A stretch of 64,000 bases of DNA from Erpobdella octoculata. Its lineage: Eukaryota > Annelida > Clitellata > Hirudinida > Erpobdellidae. Each line of letters begins with the position of its first letter. Position 1 is the first letter of the stretch. The notes below the pieces were generated by a model. The model made no database searches. It was not told the origin of the DNA and saw only the letters and a list, made by a program, of their open reading frames with translations. The DNA lies in NCBI GenBank assembly GCA_963978895.1, contig OZ022242.1, positions 21,839,129-21,903,128 on the forward strand, in the 5' to 3' direction. Of this stretch, positions 12,520 through 25,400 are shown in pieces. The translations under genes were made by a program, and so were the position numbers.

Positions 12520-12705
12520 TACATACATACATACATACATACATACATACATACATACATACATACATACATACATACATACATACATACATACATACAT
12601 ACATACATACATACATACATACATAAACACAGACACACATACATGTACATACACATACATACATACACACATACATACGCACATACATACGCACATACAT
12701 ATATA
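12285..12705. repeat. (ACAT)n microsatellite with internal (AC)n
   Basis: Long ACAT array interrupted by an AC run at about 12467-12515, then variants with ATGTAC and ACGC. All Tyr/Ile/His/Thr and Met/Tyr/Val/Cys frames here are simple-repeat translations. Confidence 0.95.
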
Positions 12706-12710
12706 TATAT

Positions 12711-12860
12711 AGTTCCCGCTCGCTCACCCGCTCTGCTCCGCTCATTTTGTGACGGATTTCAAAATTTTTTTTTTATATTTGATTCCTCTTGACTCTCAAG
12801 GTTGTGTGAAAATTTAATTACGATCGGATGAATGGTGTAGCAATGCATAAAGGACATGAA
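12711..12860 (+). repeat. Family C short element
   Basis: Same ~145 bp sequence as at 8945-9090 in opposite orientation, again bounded by 'tatatatatag' and by 'catgaatatata'. Its right flank is a tract of ATATAC repeats. Confidence 0.6.
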
Positions 12861-12947
12861 TATATACATATATACATATATACATATAATATACATATAT
12901 ACATATATACATATATACAAACATTCATTTTCATATATATAGATAGA

Positions 12948-13885
12948 TATATAACAAGTAAATTAAAAACGAATTTTTAAAACCCAATGCTTTTATATGT
13001 AATTAAAACACAAATTTTGCAATCAATTTGTTCTTATTGTAAACGTAGAGGAATATGCTTTCTAGCGATTCGTAACGTTAAAGTCGAAGTTATTTATAAC
13101 ACAATATTTCTCGAATTTTATTTTAACTTTATTATTCTTCCTTGAATATAATCCTTTTCTTGACTCTAAACTGACTTATCTCACTTTGCAGAAGTTAACC
13201 CGGTTCTGACAAATCTTTTGATAATTCCAATTTCTCTACTCTACAACCTTACTTTTTTCTATTATACATATATATATATATACATATATATATACATATA
13301 TATATATACATATACATATACATACATCCATCCATGTATATATACACTCAAACACACATATACATATATATACATTAATGATACAAAAATTATACGCACA
13401 CACAATGTCACAGGAGCACAAATATACATATATACATACATATACATTATATATACATATATATACACACATATACACACATATACACACAGATACATTC
13501 ATACATAAATGACTATTGTTTCAACACAACCAAAATATGCACACATAATAAAATAAAATAAACAAATACTATGAAAATACGTAAGATGAATCATCTTCAT
13601 CTTACACTTATATTACTCTTTTATTTTATATTAAAGTCGAAATATCTTAATTATGTCGAAATATCGAAATTAATTAAAATTAACTAAATTAATTGACTTA
13701 TTGTAAAACTAATAATTGAATATTGCATTGTCTTCTATTTTGAGCATGTATGCAAAATTTGAAAAAAAATCTATCATCAGGAAGTGACTCAAAAATTGAT
13801 TGCAAGATTTGAAACAGACAGAGAAACAAACAGACAGACAGAGAAACAAACGAGACGACGAGTTAATAAAAGCATTGGTAAAAAT
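12948..13885 (+). repeat. Family D repeat split by an AT/AC-rich insertion
   Basis: The left part (12948-13040) and right part (about 13600-13885) match the two halves of the intact copy at 25855-26187. The intervening ~550 bp is unrelated AT-rich DNA with ATAC and ATATAC tracts (13263-13510). No gene is seen. Confidence 0.55.
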
Positions 13886-14130
13886 GACTGTGTCCTTTAT
13901 GCATTGCTACACCATTCATCCGATCATAATGAAATTTTCACACAACCTTGAGAGTCAATAGAAGATTTTTGTGAAAAAAAATAAAATCGGTCAAAAAGGG
14001 AGCGGGAGACGGGAACTGGAAAATGAGCGGGAACGGGAAAGGAAGCAGGAACAGAAAAGCGACCGAAAGTGAGCGGGAAAGAGAAAATGACCAGGATCGG
14101 GAAAGCGATCGGGAACTGGAAAACTACCGG
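13886..14130 (-). repeat. Family C and B fragments
   Basis: A reversed family C segment (from 'tttatgcattgctacacca') continues directly into reversed family B repeats (GCGGGAACGGGAAA-type words). A 73-codon frame here is repeat-derived. Confidence 0.5.
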
Positions 14131-14613
14131 ATACTCACTTTAAAAAATAAACTAAAACCCCGTAAACTAGAGTTTGTGGTGCTTACGCAAAGTTACTTTA
14201 AGGAACTCTTCTCTAGATTCTATTGCATAGTATTGTTTTTATAGTAATGTTTTATTAAAGTTTTTAAATAATTGTTTTTAAATTTTTAAACTACAAAGTA
14301 AAATATTTTCAGAGTTTGAGCTTTACCAGCTGAAATTCCTTTGTAAACAAACTGACTTAAATTGTTTGTTATCGTGCGTAGCCGTTTTTTTATTGATTAA
14401 ATTCAAACTAAGAATTTAAAGTGTTCTTGTTGTCTACTTTTATCTTATATATGTTCCAGGTTCTATAAAATGTCAGAAATTACAAAATCAGGAAGAGTTA
14501 GTTTTTTCTCTAAAGTTTCCAGAGTTTTTTTGAAAATTAAAGTTTTTTTTATTGGATATTGGGGGATAAATGACTAATCTAATCTATTCGAGTTTTTTTT
14601 CATTATTATTCAG

Positions 14614-15982
14614 TAGGGATGTCACGGGTACCCGACCTGAACCCGAAGCTCGGTCCTACCTGGTCGCTGCTATTGCCCCAGCGGTTTAGCGTGGAAATAA
14701 TCGGCAAAGTAAAATTGCTACTGAGCCGGCAGTCCCGCCGTATGATACCTAAAATTAAACCCTAACCCTTTAGATTTAGAAAATATGTACATCTTTATCA
14801 ATTGTTTTGGCAAAACCGCCGGTTCAGTAGCAATTTTACCGCTTATTGTCCCGGCTACCGGCGCCTACTGCCTTGGTAATAGTTATTATTACGTACTACC
14901 CGGTCTTTTTCGTTATAACTTTATAACTATTACCACGGCGGTATGCGATCTTTGATTCGCTGTATCTTTATTAATTTTTTTACACTATATTATATTCAAA
15001 CTCAGAATTTGTACCTTTATTTAAAAATATTAGTGTTATTAAAAATAAATTATTTTGAAATTTTTATGCTACTATCTAGGATAGGGTTAGGGCTAGGGTT
15101 ATGGATAGGGTTAGGTTTAGTAGCAATTTTACCGATTGCAATCACGTCGAACCGCCGGGGCAATAGCAGCGAACGTCTTTTTCGATACCTGAACCCGAAA
15201 ATGTGACAAATAAATACCCCAAAATTTTGAAAAATTGAAACCCGAACCCGAACTATTGAAAATTTGAAACCCGAACTTGAACTTTTACAAAATCAAATCC
15301 CGAAGCCGAAATTTTCAAAAATTAAAAACCGAACCTTAACTTGAATGTTTGAGTAAATTGCAAGGCTGACACAAAGTTTTCAAATTTTTGTAAAATCATT
15401 TTTGCATAACATAGGGTCAGGGTCTCAACAATCTATAATTTGAATGTATTTTGATATATCCATTTATTATACGGAATAATTAAAAAGCAAACTATATAAA
15501 TCTTGTAAACTTTTGCTTAACATATTTACTTTATTGGTACCTGTATGAGCTAGACCACTAAGTCGCCAGATTAGCCGATTTGCGAAAGTACTAATCCGTG
15601 AATTTAAATTTTTTAATTTCTTACATAATAACTTATCAAGAAACCCAAATATAACCCAAGATTACTTTTATATAACAAGAACTCCCTGTTATCAGAACAG
15701 CCTTTTCCAAATTTATACTCCAACCAAGACTAAACAACACAAATTTGTACTGTAGTTCATATGCTGTTTATTATTGTAATCACAGAACTTCCCAATTATT
15801 TCTCTCAATCCATTAAAACAATTTCAAATAATATATAGCCCAAAATTCACTCCCAGACGTATTTATAAAAATATATAAATCGTACTAACCAAACTCGACC
15901 CCAACCCGACCCAAACTCGAACCCGAAAGTTTTAAATTTTGAAATCCGAAAAAGTCAAACAGTCATACCTGTGATATCCCTA
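14614..15982. mobile_element. Non-autonomous hAT (Ac-like TIR) element with 8 bp TSD
   Basis: Terminal inverted repeats 'tagggatgtcacgggta' (from 14614) and 'tacctgtgatatcccta' (to 15982) match at all but two positions. They are flanked by ttattcag (14606-14613) and ttactcag (15983-15990), an 8 bp duplication with one change. TAGGGATG termini with 8 bp duplications are the signature of the hAT superfamily. The 1369 bp interior has no transposase. It contains 'acccgaacccgaa' repeats, an inverted pair around 'gtagcaattttacc' and short telomere-like stretches (14756-14767 ccctaaccct; 15080-15120 agggttaggg). Confidence 0.8.
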
Positions 15983-15990
15983 TTACTCAG

Positions 15991-16432
15991 ATAATTTGAT
16001 TTGAATGATTTGATTTAAGTTGTACACAAACATGTTTACAATTTTTGTTCCACGTGCAGAAGTGCACACACTTTTTCTTAATATATTTAAGATATTATTT
16101 TGCACATTTTAAACTTTTAGGACCAAATAGTTAAAACTAACTAAAGTAGCATTCCACATTGCACATTTTCTTGCTGGTGTGGGTTTGTGTAATCAAAGCA
16201 CAGTGAATTTTGTTTGTTTTATCTCAATTCAATATTAAATTGTCAACTGAACTTTATAAGAATCTGTATTAGCAACATGCATGGCTGTTCCACTTTGAGA
16301 AGTTTTATGCATCTTTCCAACCATTTCAGAAGTTATCTTGTCCTACCAAAACAAAGCAAATTCAATCAACTTGGAACAAATTTAGTTCATTAAAGTTGAT
16401 TTAAAGATAAAGGAGAAATTTATATTTTTTAG
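15991..16432. other. Intergenic or upstream intron sequence of the HMGXB4-like gene
   Basis: AT-rich, without a recognisable exon. The first exon I can support starts at 16433 in codon phase 0, so N-terminal coding sequence should lie here or further left. I could not identify it. Confidence 0.4.
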
Positions 16433-19400
16433 GTTAGAAAAAAGACAACTAAATTGCTGGAAATGGAAGAGTTGGATGAGTTGGATGAACCTCATGACAG
16501 GAAAAAAAAGAAAAAAGAATTGAGTAAAAAAATGAAAGTTTTGAACAAAGATGATGATGTTTCATTCACCCCATCAGTAGAAGTTAATGGTATGTTTGAT
16601 GGACAATGGACATGTATATTTATTTATTTATTGTTAGAATATTTATGCATTTTGTAGCAGTTGATGCATTTTCTTTTTGATTGTTATTTAAGACTTAAAG
16701 ACAATTTTCTTTTTCTATTTGGTTTTTTCAGAAAAATACCACAGGGCAAAAAAGGAGGAAGCATTCCCAAATGTAGAATTGGAGAACATAACACAGTCCA
16801 ATCAAATTGAATGTTTGGTTTGTTTTTATTTAAAATGTATTTATTTATTTTCTATATAAGGCCTTGTTAAACAAACTGTATTTAAAAAATTTTAATCTCA
16901 TTCAAATACATTTTTGAACAAATAAATTAGTAACACTCAGTCTTTTTGAGGCAACCTCCTTATTAGCTTGCTTCCATGACACAAAATCTGCTATCGTTAA
17001 TTTCACCAACTTTCTGATATCATAGCGAGCTGAAATTTTGCACATACCTTTTATATTGATTGTACCCATTATATCGACAGGAAAGTTGCTTCAGGATTGT
17101 GTTTAAAAATGACCAATTATGACAGAAAGAATAAATTTCCTCCATCATATATCACACATGTACATGTACCACAAAAAACAATCCTGAAGCAAATTTCCTG
17201 TCAATCTAAAGAGTGTGATCAGAAATTATTTTCTACTTTTTGGCATGTTTTCAACAATACAAAATGTCTTTCAAGAAGTTGCTTCTTTTTCTAGAATTTT
17301 TCTGATGCATAATCTGTTTTTGGTCATTTTGTGGTTATTAATTATTATGTTTCTAATGTGAGGATCTTTATAAATATTGTTTTAGAATTGCACAGAAGAT
17401 GTCCGTACAGTTATGTGTGGGCCTAAACTAACAATAAACATATCACAACTGGATATTCACACAGAATCCAACAGCTCATCAACACAACTTGACACTTTTG
17501 AAGAAACAAGTATAGAAAAATGACTTGCTTGTTAATTTTGTCATAGTAGTTTTTATATTTTTAGTTAGTCTATTTGTTCATAGGACCAGTTATCAATCTA
17601 AGCCAGTTTTCACATTGCTTATATCAACTCACCAAGTTTAACATTTTTCCTTATTAGTTAATATGGGTTTTACTATATAGGTTCAGTTATTTTGATGTCA
17701 ACACTTTAGCAGAGCAAGGCTCAATTCATTTACTAGGAGAATAACTGTAAAGACTTTAATGCGAAAAGTTTGCTGCTCAACTTATTTTTTGTGTGTGCTA
17801 CTTGAGTTACTTATGTAATATATTTTCTTGTTTTTTATTGGACAAAAAATAGTTGTTTGGTGTTTGTTTAAATTAATTATTTATAATTTTTGAGTTACTT
17901 ATGAAATATATTTTCTGGCAGACATTCATACATCTTTGCAAGCTGAATCAACAGCCACAAGAGTAAGCTCATTCTCAAGTTTTGATTTAACTAGTGAATA
18001 CTATTGTATTTTGATAGCTTCTAAGTTTGACAATGATTTTTTGATTATGATAAGTTTAAAATAGAAAAACATTGACCACAGTGTTCTAAATACTTGATTT
18101 ATGAAGTCTGTGAAGATGGAAAATATAAGCAACTTTCCAATCAATATGGAAAAACAGTTTTTATTATAAATGTTTAATTTGACAAATTAAATATCGCTGT
18201 CTTTGAATAGACTAAAAACGGATGAAGGAAATTTAGAATTGTAAAAATTTTAATTAGTTTTATTTTCTATCTTATTGAAATGTTGTCGAATAAATCTAAA
18301 AATTTAAAAGAATGCATTTTCATTGACGAAAATTATATACACAAAATTTTAGCTTGATTGGATGATGGGAAGTATGTTTTTTTAAGCTTTAAAGGGTCCT
18401 AATACATTATCAAGCAAGAAATCAAGCAATCAAGCAAACATGGTGAAGTTAATTTAAAAGATTTAAAAAACATGGGTCTACTTTAAGTTATTATGAATTA
18501 AGGCAAAAAATGAATTTATGTTATGTTAAGGACAATCCTCCAGCATATAGAGAATGGTGCAAGTTTCAGAAATTGAAATTATCAACAGAATTAAGTCAGT
18601 GATTTTTTTTTAATTTTTACATTTTTATATTTAAAATTTATTACAATTTCTTTTATGTTTTTTATAAATGAACACATTTGTTAAGATTTTTATTTTATTG
18701 TAATGAAATTTTTTGAACAAAATGGTATATGCTTTGTTTTCTAATCTCTGTATGAGATATATTAATTCTGCAAGTTTCAGCATACAAGGCAACAATTATT
18801 TTTAATAGATATTTTTTTTTATTATCACAATTAATAATATCATAATCAACATGCATAATTTTCTAGGTATGTATGTATGTTAGCAATTTCGCATGAAGCT
18901 GCGGTCAGCAGATTCAGCTGTTGATAAAGTGGGTGCATACAGGTGTGAAATAAAACTAATTTATGCAATTGTACACAGTCAGTCCTAAAGATCGAAAATG
19001 TTTTTACCTGACTAAGATTATTATTACAATAGTTTTTATTGGCCAATTACATTACATCATGCATTGTGCTAAATTTATTTCTGAAAAGAAAGCATTGCAA
19101 AATATTAAAACTGTTATACGAATACATAGCATAATATGTAGTGATTTTAATTTGCTTGAACCAGGTTCAATCCAAAGCATCAAACATTTTTTTATATTGC
19201 TGAACGGGTAGAACAAGCAAATCATCTAATTACTCTTTTTAATCATTTACAGCAATTGAGATCCTGACTTGATTGATCTTCCTATTTTAATAGTAAATAG
19301 GAACAAGATTTCTATTTAATATGTGACAGCTCAATAAAAACCTTAAGAAATTCCTCATTTTTTATGTGTTATTTCTAATGAGGTGGTCAGCGGGGTCTGC

Positions 19401-22400
19401 TGTTGATAAAATTAGTGCTTGCAGCCTTGTAATAAAAAGTTATTATGCAATTGTACAATGTCATTCCTAAAGGTCAAAAAAAGGTGGCATGCCAATCACG
19501 AAATGATTTATCATGATATTTAAAACAAGTGAAAGTTAAAAAAACAAAGTTTTAAAAAAAAACACTTTATGCTTTTTAAATTATGCAAATCGATTTCTAA
19601 ATGCTATAATAGTTTTACCATTGTTTATAGTAATACATTAGTCAACATTTTAATAAGTTTTTGTCATAGTCATGATTAATTAAAAGTTCATTTAAATGAC
19701 GCTAGCGCCTTCTAGGGAATTGTTGTGACGAGACACTCCAGGTGTAATCAGGTGCGCCTTCCAAGCTAGCTACCGAGTTGTTGCGAGAAAGTTCTGTTTA
19801 GTGTTTTGCGAGTTGCGCGGTATTAATATTACATGTTTCTTGTTATTTATATTGTGTTTAGAAAGAATAAAGTTTTCTGAAAGACACAACAATTGGCGCA
19901 GTCGACATGTCTGAAGTTGATAAATTAATTAAATTGTTCGCTGAGCAAGAGAGATATCGCTCAGAACAAGAAAGACTTCGCGAAAAAGAACGAGCAGAAC
20001 ACATAAAACAAATGGAGAGGTTGATTTTGAGTTTACAACCATCGGCAACAAATATTCCCAGTTTCGAAGCTTTCGACCCTTTGAAAGAATTATGGAAAGA
20101 TTACTGGGCAAGGTTTGAAACTTTCACTGGTGCTCATTCGGTTCCTGGTCGAAAAATACCTCAAGTTTTCTTGACTAATCAAACTTCGTCAACATACAAG
20201 TTTCTTGATACGTTAGCAAGTCAGCAAACACCGCCAAAGAAAGCGAATGACTTAACGATACAAGAAATCGAAATGTTTATGGGAAATCAGTTTAACCCAT
20301 CAAAGTTTGTCGTCCGAGAAAGGTACAAATTCTGGACCGCAATGAAACGAGAACCAGGTGAAACCATCAACCAGTTGGCGGCAAGAATTCGTCAAGCAGC
20401 GACAACTTGTGATTTTGCTTCTATCGAGAATCCACAAGACGAAGCAATGAGGACCAGATTTATCTGTTCCGTCAACAATGAAGCAGTCCTCCGAGCTCTG
20501 TTCCGCATAAATGACGATGAGTTATCTTTTGCAAGAGCAATAGAGATAGCATGCGAAACCGAAGATGCAGCTCAAGTTGCAAAAGAAACCGTTTGCGAAA
20601 AAGCCCCATCACCTGAGAGAACGTCTCAGGTATTCAAAGTAGATCGAAGAAAGCAGAAGAAACATACGGAATATCATCAGCAGCACGCAACTGATAAAAC
20701 GTCAAATGTTCCTAAAGAAAAGTGTCGACGTTGCGGTAAGAACAACCACACTTTTAAAGAATGTCGTTTTGCAAACTACATATGCAATTTCTGTCAAAAG
20801 AAAGGACATCTGCAAGCTGTTTGTCTAAAAAAGAAAAGACAAGTTCAGTGTGTATTTGCAAAAGATGAATTCGTGAAAGAACACGTGTTCACCATGAAAG
20901 GACGAAATCCTTTGTTGCAACAGTTGACTCTCAACAGTCAACCCTTCAGTTTTCTCATTGATAGTGGTTCCAGAGACAACTTTTGTTCACGAGCTGCATG
21001 GATCAAACTGGGGAAACCGAAGTTGCAGCTGAATGATAAAAGATATTGTTCAGCAACGGGAGATGACATCCCAACAATGGGCACATTTGAAACAGAAGTA
21101 AAATTGAAAAACTCAGACATCCAAAGAAGAGTGTGGTTCAATGTCACAAAAACACATGATCTCAACCTACTGGGATTTGAGGCGATACGTGATATGAAGA
21201 TTGACGTCACCGCATTGCTGTCAAAGAACTTCAGTTCCGTTCAACTTATAACGGAAACAACAGAAAACCACCTTCAAAATGAATGTCAACTTTTGTGCTC
21301 TGAATACAGCGAATTGTTCGATCCACAACTGGGATGTCTTAAAGATGTCGAACTAGAAATAAAGTTCAAACCAGATTCGGAACCGATTTTCCGCAAGCCC
21401 CGGACAGTACCGTTTGCTATCCTGGAAGAATTGAACAGTGTGTATGATGCAGGAATAAGAAAAGGTATATGGATTCCAGCTCAGTTCAATCATTATGGAA
21501 CTCCGGTAGTTCCAGTCAGAAAACGGATTCAACCGAATCAGAAAAGGCAGGACTAAGAATCTGTGGAGACTACTCGGTAACGATCAACTCTCAACTTGAA
21601 ACACATCGTTACCCAATGCCACTTCCAGAAGATCTGATGAGAAAACTAGGAGGAAGTTTTTGCTTCAGTAAAATCGATCTCGCAGATGCATACCTCCAGA
21701 TTAAACTGGCACCAGAAAGTCAAAGAAGACTAGCGTTGAGCACGCACAAAGGTGTACTTCTACAAACACGTCTACCTTTTGGCATCACTTCAGCTCCAGG
21801 TTATTTTCAAGAAATAATGGACAAATTAACGTGTGATCTACCAGGAGTAGCGGTGTACTTAGATGACATTCTAGTGAGCGGAACCACAGCTGACGAGCAT
21901 CTGAGAAACCTACGGAATCTTTTTCAACGTTTACAAGAAAGAGGTTTAAAGTGCAATCAAAGGAAATGCGTTTTTGCTCAACCGTCAGTGGAATACTTGG
22001 GACATCGACTCACCAGAAACGGCATAGAAAAAGGAAAACATGTAGATGCAGTGACGAAAAATGGACGACAAATCAGAAGCAAATTAGATTCTCTTTTGCC
22101 ATGTCCTCCTTGCCTTGTTCGAGAGATGCAGGATAAACGAAGTCAAAGAACAAACAAAGAATCTTTCCAAATACAACACAAGTACAAAATTGGAGATTTT
22201 TGTTACGCTCTACACTGTGGTCCCAGACAGGGTAAACAACCAAGATGGATTCCTGCAATCGTCAACAAAATATTGGGAGCACGAAACATCCAAGTACGAT
22301 TATGCTCAAATGGGTCGATTTGGAAACGCCATGTGGAACAACTCCGCCCACGTTATGTTACACGTTACTCCACATCATCGAGTCCTGGAGACGACGCATT

Positions 22401-25400
22401 TGACACCACGTCAACGAGGAGTCCAGCGACAACGTCAACAAAGAGTCCAGCGACCACGTCAACGAAGAGTCCAGCGACCACGTCAACGAGGAGTCCAGCG
22501 ACCACGTCAACGAAGAGTCCAATCACGACGAAAAGTCCGGCAACCGTGTCAACAGGAAATCAAGCGACCAGTTTGCCAATGAGTTCTCCATCCAGTGCGA
22601 CAGCCGTACCAGGAGAAATTCTACCGACGGATCTGACAAGATCAGCAACGCAAGCGAATACTTCAGTTGAAACCGGACCACGACGTTCGGAGCGCCTGCG
22701 GTTGAAGAATTTAAGATTTTGACACGATTTTTTTTTTCTTTCGTTAGAAGACATTTTTACATTTAGTTTTCACTTTTGAAAAGACTCAAAAGCTTGTGGG
22801 AAGGTGTTGTGACGAGACACTCCAGGTGTAATCAGGTGCGCCTTCCAAGCTAGCTACCGAGTTGTTGCGAGAAAGTTCTGTTTAGTGTTTTGCGAGTTGC
22901 GCGGTATTAATATTACATGTTTCTTGTTATTTATATTGTGTTTAGAAAGAATAAAGTTTTCTGAAAGACACAACAGGAATAATTTTTAATGCTTTACAAA
23001 AAAAAATATATTGAAATTATTTGAAAAATAAGGATTAAATCATTTTGGAAACTATTGAATATTGTTTTAGCAAAACAATCCCACTGCCTTCCTTGAATTT
23101 ATAACAGACCTTAAAAAGTACAGTGTGATTTTTTTAAATTTAATGTCTGTTATATATACAACATTCATTTATCACGAATCACGAAATGATTTATCATAAT
23201 ATTTAAAACAAGTGAAAGTTAAAAAACAAAGTTTTTTAAAAACACACTTTATACTTTTTTAAATTATGCAAATCAATTTATAAATGCTATAAGTTTTATC
23301 ATAGTCATGTTATATATACAACATTCATTTCTCAACACTATTTCCTTTCACTAGAACTGCTAGAATTTGAAAACAGAACTTCAACTGAGTTTATTTCATT
23401 TCCATACCAAAATGAAATCCATTAACACAGTACAATTTCTTTGTGATCTACAAATCGATTTAACGTTTGAATGAAATCAAATATTTGGACTATTAATTTC
23501 CATCTTCTTCATTCTAATCTTCCAAAATATACAACTAGGATTTTTCAAAATCATCATCATTTTTTTCATTTCAGGTATTTATAAAAATTGTACTAAATAA
23601 CTTTTGGCTGAAAATTGTAAACGACTTCATGCAATGTAAAATCACAGCAAAGCTAGAGGCTTTTGTGATTTTATTGGGGTTTGATTAATATGATTCTGAC
23701 CATACCATAATAATAATAATAATAATAAAATAACTAGAGCCATAGAGGCCCACCAAAGTGAGTTGCTCTAGGGCTCGTTCATTCTCTCGACAGGCCTGAT
23801 GGAGGAAGATCTCAAAGAGTTGAAAAAGATAGGGTAGTTTTTAATAAAAAAAACATTTATGACCAAACAACTTTTTCGGCCAAAAGTGCCTATGTACGAA
23901 CATCAAAGGTTATTGCACAACAAAATTCAAATTTAGTTTATTTATGTAATAAAGTTTGAAGGCTTCAAGCAACTTTTAGCAAATCTATATTACCTTTTAT
24001 GGGCTAAAAGGAGTTAGAAGGGAGAGGAAGAGTGAGCAGGATTGGAAAAGTGAGCAGAAGTGCAAGTGGGATCAGGAGAGCGATTGGGAATGGGTGAGCG
24101 AACGGGAACGGGAGAGCTAGCTGGAAAGCAACTGGGAGCGGAAACAGAAAGGAAGCGTGAGAGCAAGAAGAAGCAGAAGAGCAAGCGGGGATGGAAATGG
24201 GAGCAAAAGATAGAAAAGTGATAGAAAAACCTCTAAGAACCCCAGGTAGCCCTACTAGTAATAATAATTATTGGTATTGTTTTCCAGATTCAGAACAGTT
24301 AGAAAAACATCTAAGTGAACAATGGTGTGCTCTTCCACAGAAAGAGAAATCAGTAATTAAAATAATTCTTTATTAAATTAATAATTAAATTAAACATTCA
24401 TTTAATGTGACTAATTAAATTAATGTAAATTAGCAATTTGTAATTGATTTGAAATTTTTGTTAAGTTGAAGTTTTTGAACTAAATTATACAAATTAAAAA
24501 TGTTGAATAATTAGAATATTTGTAATAATGTAAATGGTAGATAGGAGAATATTATTACAGAAATTAAAATAACTAAACATCTAAGATTAAAACATTTTTA
24601 AATTATATTAAGCCTTCAATGAATTAGTTAAGAAATTTTAAAACAATTAATGCTCTATAAATATAACAGGTTACTAGTTAAGTTTACTTCTTAAATTGTA
24701 CTTTTTTCATATCAAGAACATCTTTTATTTTGATACAGCCAGATTTCCAAAGACTACATATTTTTATCTACTTAGAAATGGTACAGGAAGTCACAGAGGT
24801 CCGGGTCAACGAGAACACAGAAGGAAGAAAAAACTCATTCAAAGTCCAACAAGCCAAAAACTAAACTTGCTGAGAGAGCTGCTCTGTGGGGTGTTCGGGT
24901 ATTATTGCTATTCTAATTTGTGGGGTGTTCGGGTATTATTGCTATTCTAATTTGTGGGGTGTTCGGGTATTATTGCTATTCTAATTTGTGGGGTGTTCGG
25001 GTATTATTGCTATTCTGATTGTTGGAGATTTTTATTTGATTTATCTATTTGTTGTGGAATGGTTTTTTTATTTTCACTATGTATTGTGTTAATTTTTTAA
25101 TTTGTTTTGTTCAGCAATAAATGTTCAAGTAATGGTTTTTTTTTTTTTAAATACATCCATATTTCATGCATTCATACATGAATACATTCATATTTCATGC
25201 ATTCATACATTAATGCATTCATACTTTAATACATTAATACTTTAATGCATTCATGTTTCATGCTTTCATACATTAATGCATTCATATTTCAGCATTCAAA
25301 CTTTAATAATTCATATTTCATGCATTTGTACATTAATACATTCATATTGCATGCATTCATGCATTAATGCATTCATATTTCATGCATTTGTACATTAATA

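Larger units (their letters stand above)
19721..22975 (+). mobile_element. Complete but internally deleted Ty3/Gypsy LTR retrotransposon
   Basis: 3255 bp, flanked by a 5 bp target duplication (ggaat at 19716-19720 and 22976-22980). The two 171 bp LTRs are identical by eye, so insertion is recent. A primer-binding-site-like 'tggcgcagtcgac' follows the 5' LTR, and a purine-rich 'gtgggaagg' precedes the 3' LTR. The interior encodes Gag, protease and reverse transcriptase, then jumps directly to the C-terminal end of integrase; RNase H and the integrase core are missing. It cannot be autonomous. It sits in the sense orientation in HMGXB4 intron 5. Confidence 0.92.
18595..24287 (+). other. HMGXB4 intron 5
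   Basis: A 5.7 kb phase 1 intron with donor AA|GTCAGT and acceptor TTTTCCAG. It splits the HMG-box coding region. More than half of it is one Gypsy insertion (19721-22975); the rest is AT-rich, with a reversed family B element at about 24000-24265 ending 23 bp before the acceptor. Short open frames at 18846-19211 show no resemblance to known proteins. Confidence 0.65.

Noticed and set aside
12190..12792. Tyr/Ile/His/Thr and Met/Tyr/Val/Cys open frames
   Set aside because: ACAT microsatellite translations; the same applies to 28133-28590 and 45579-46241.
13780..13810. A CTGATGA on the minus strand (from 'catcaggaagtgac'), considered as a second hammerhead
   Set aside because: No GAAA, no cleavage triplet and no helix I partner at suitable distances; also present in the family D copies without these parts.
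14750..15130. True telomere or chromosome end
   Set aside because: Only two or three imperfect TTAGGG-like units in each place, inside a hAT element with intact target duplications.
19929..21210. Minus-strand frames inside the Gypsy gag-pol
   Set aside because: Shadows of the plus-strand coding sequence, which has zinc knuckles, protease and RT motifs.
22115..22582. 155-codon frame rich in Arg/Gln/Val
   Set aside because: Alternative frame of the 24 bp repeat encoding the TSTKSPAT tail of the Gypsy Pol.
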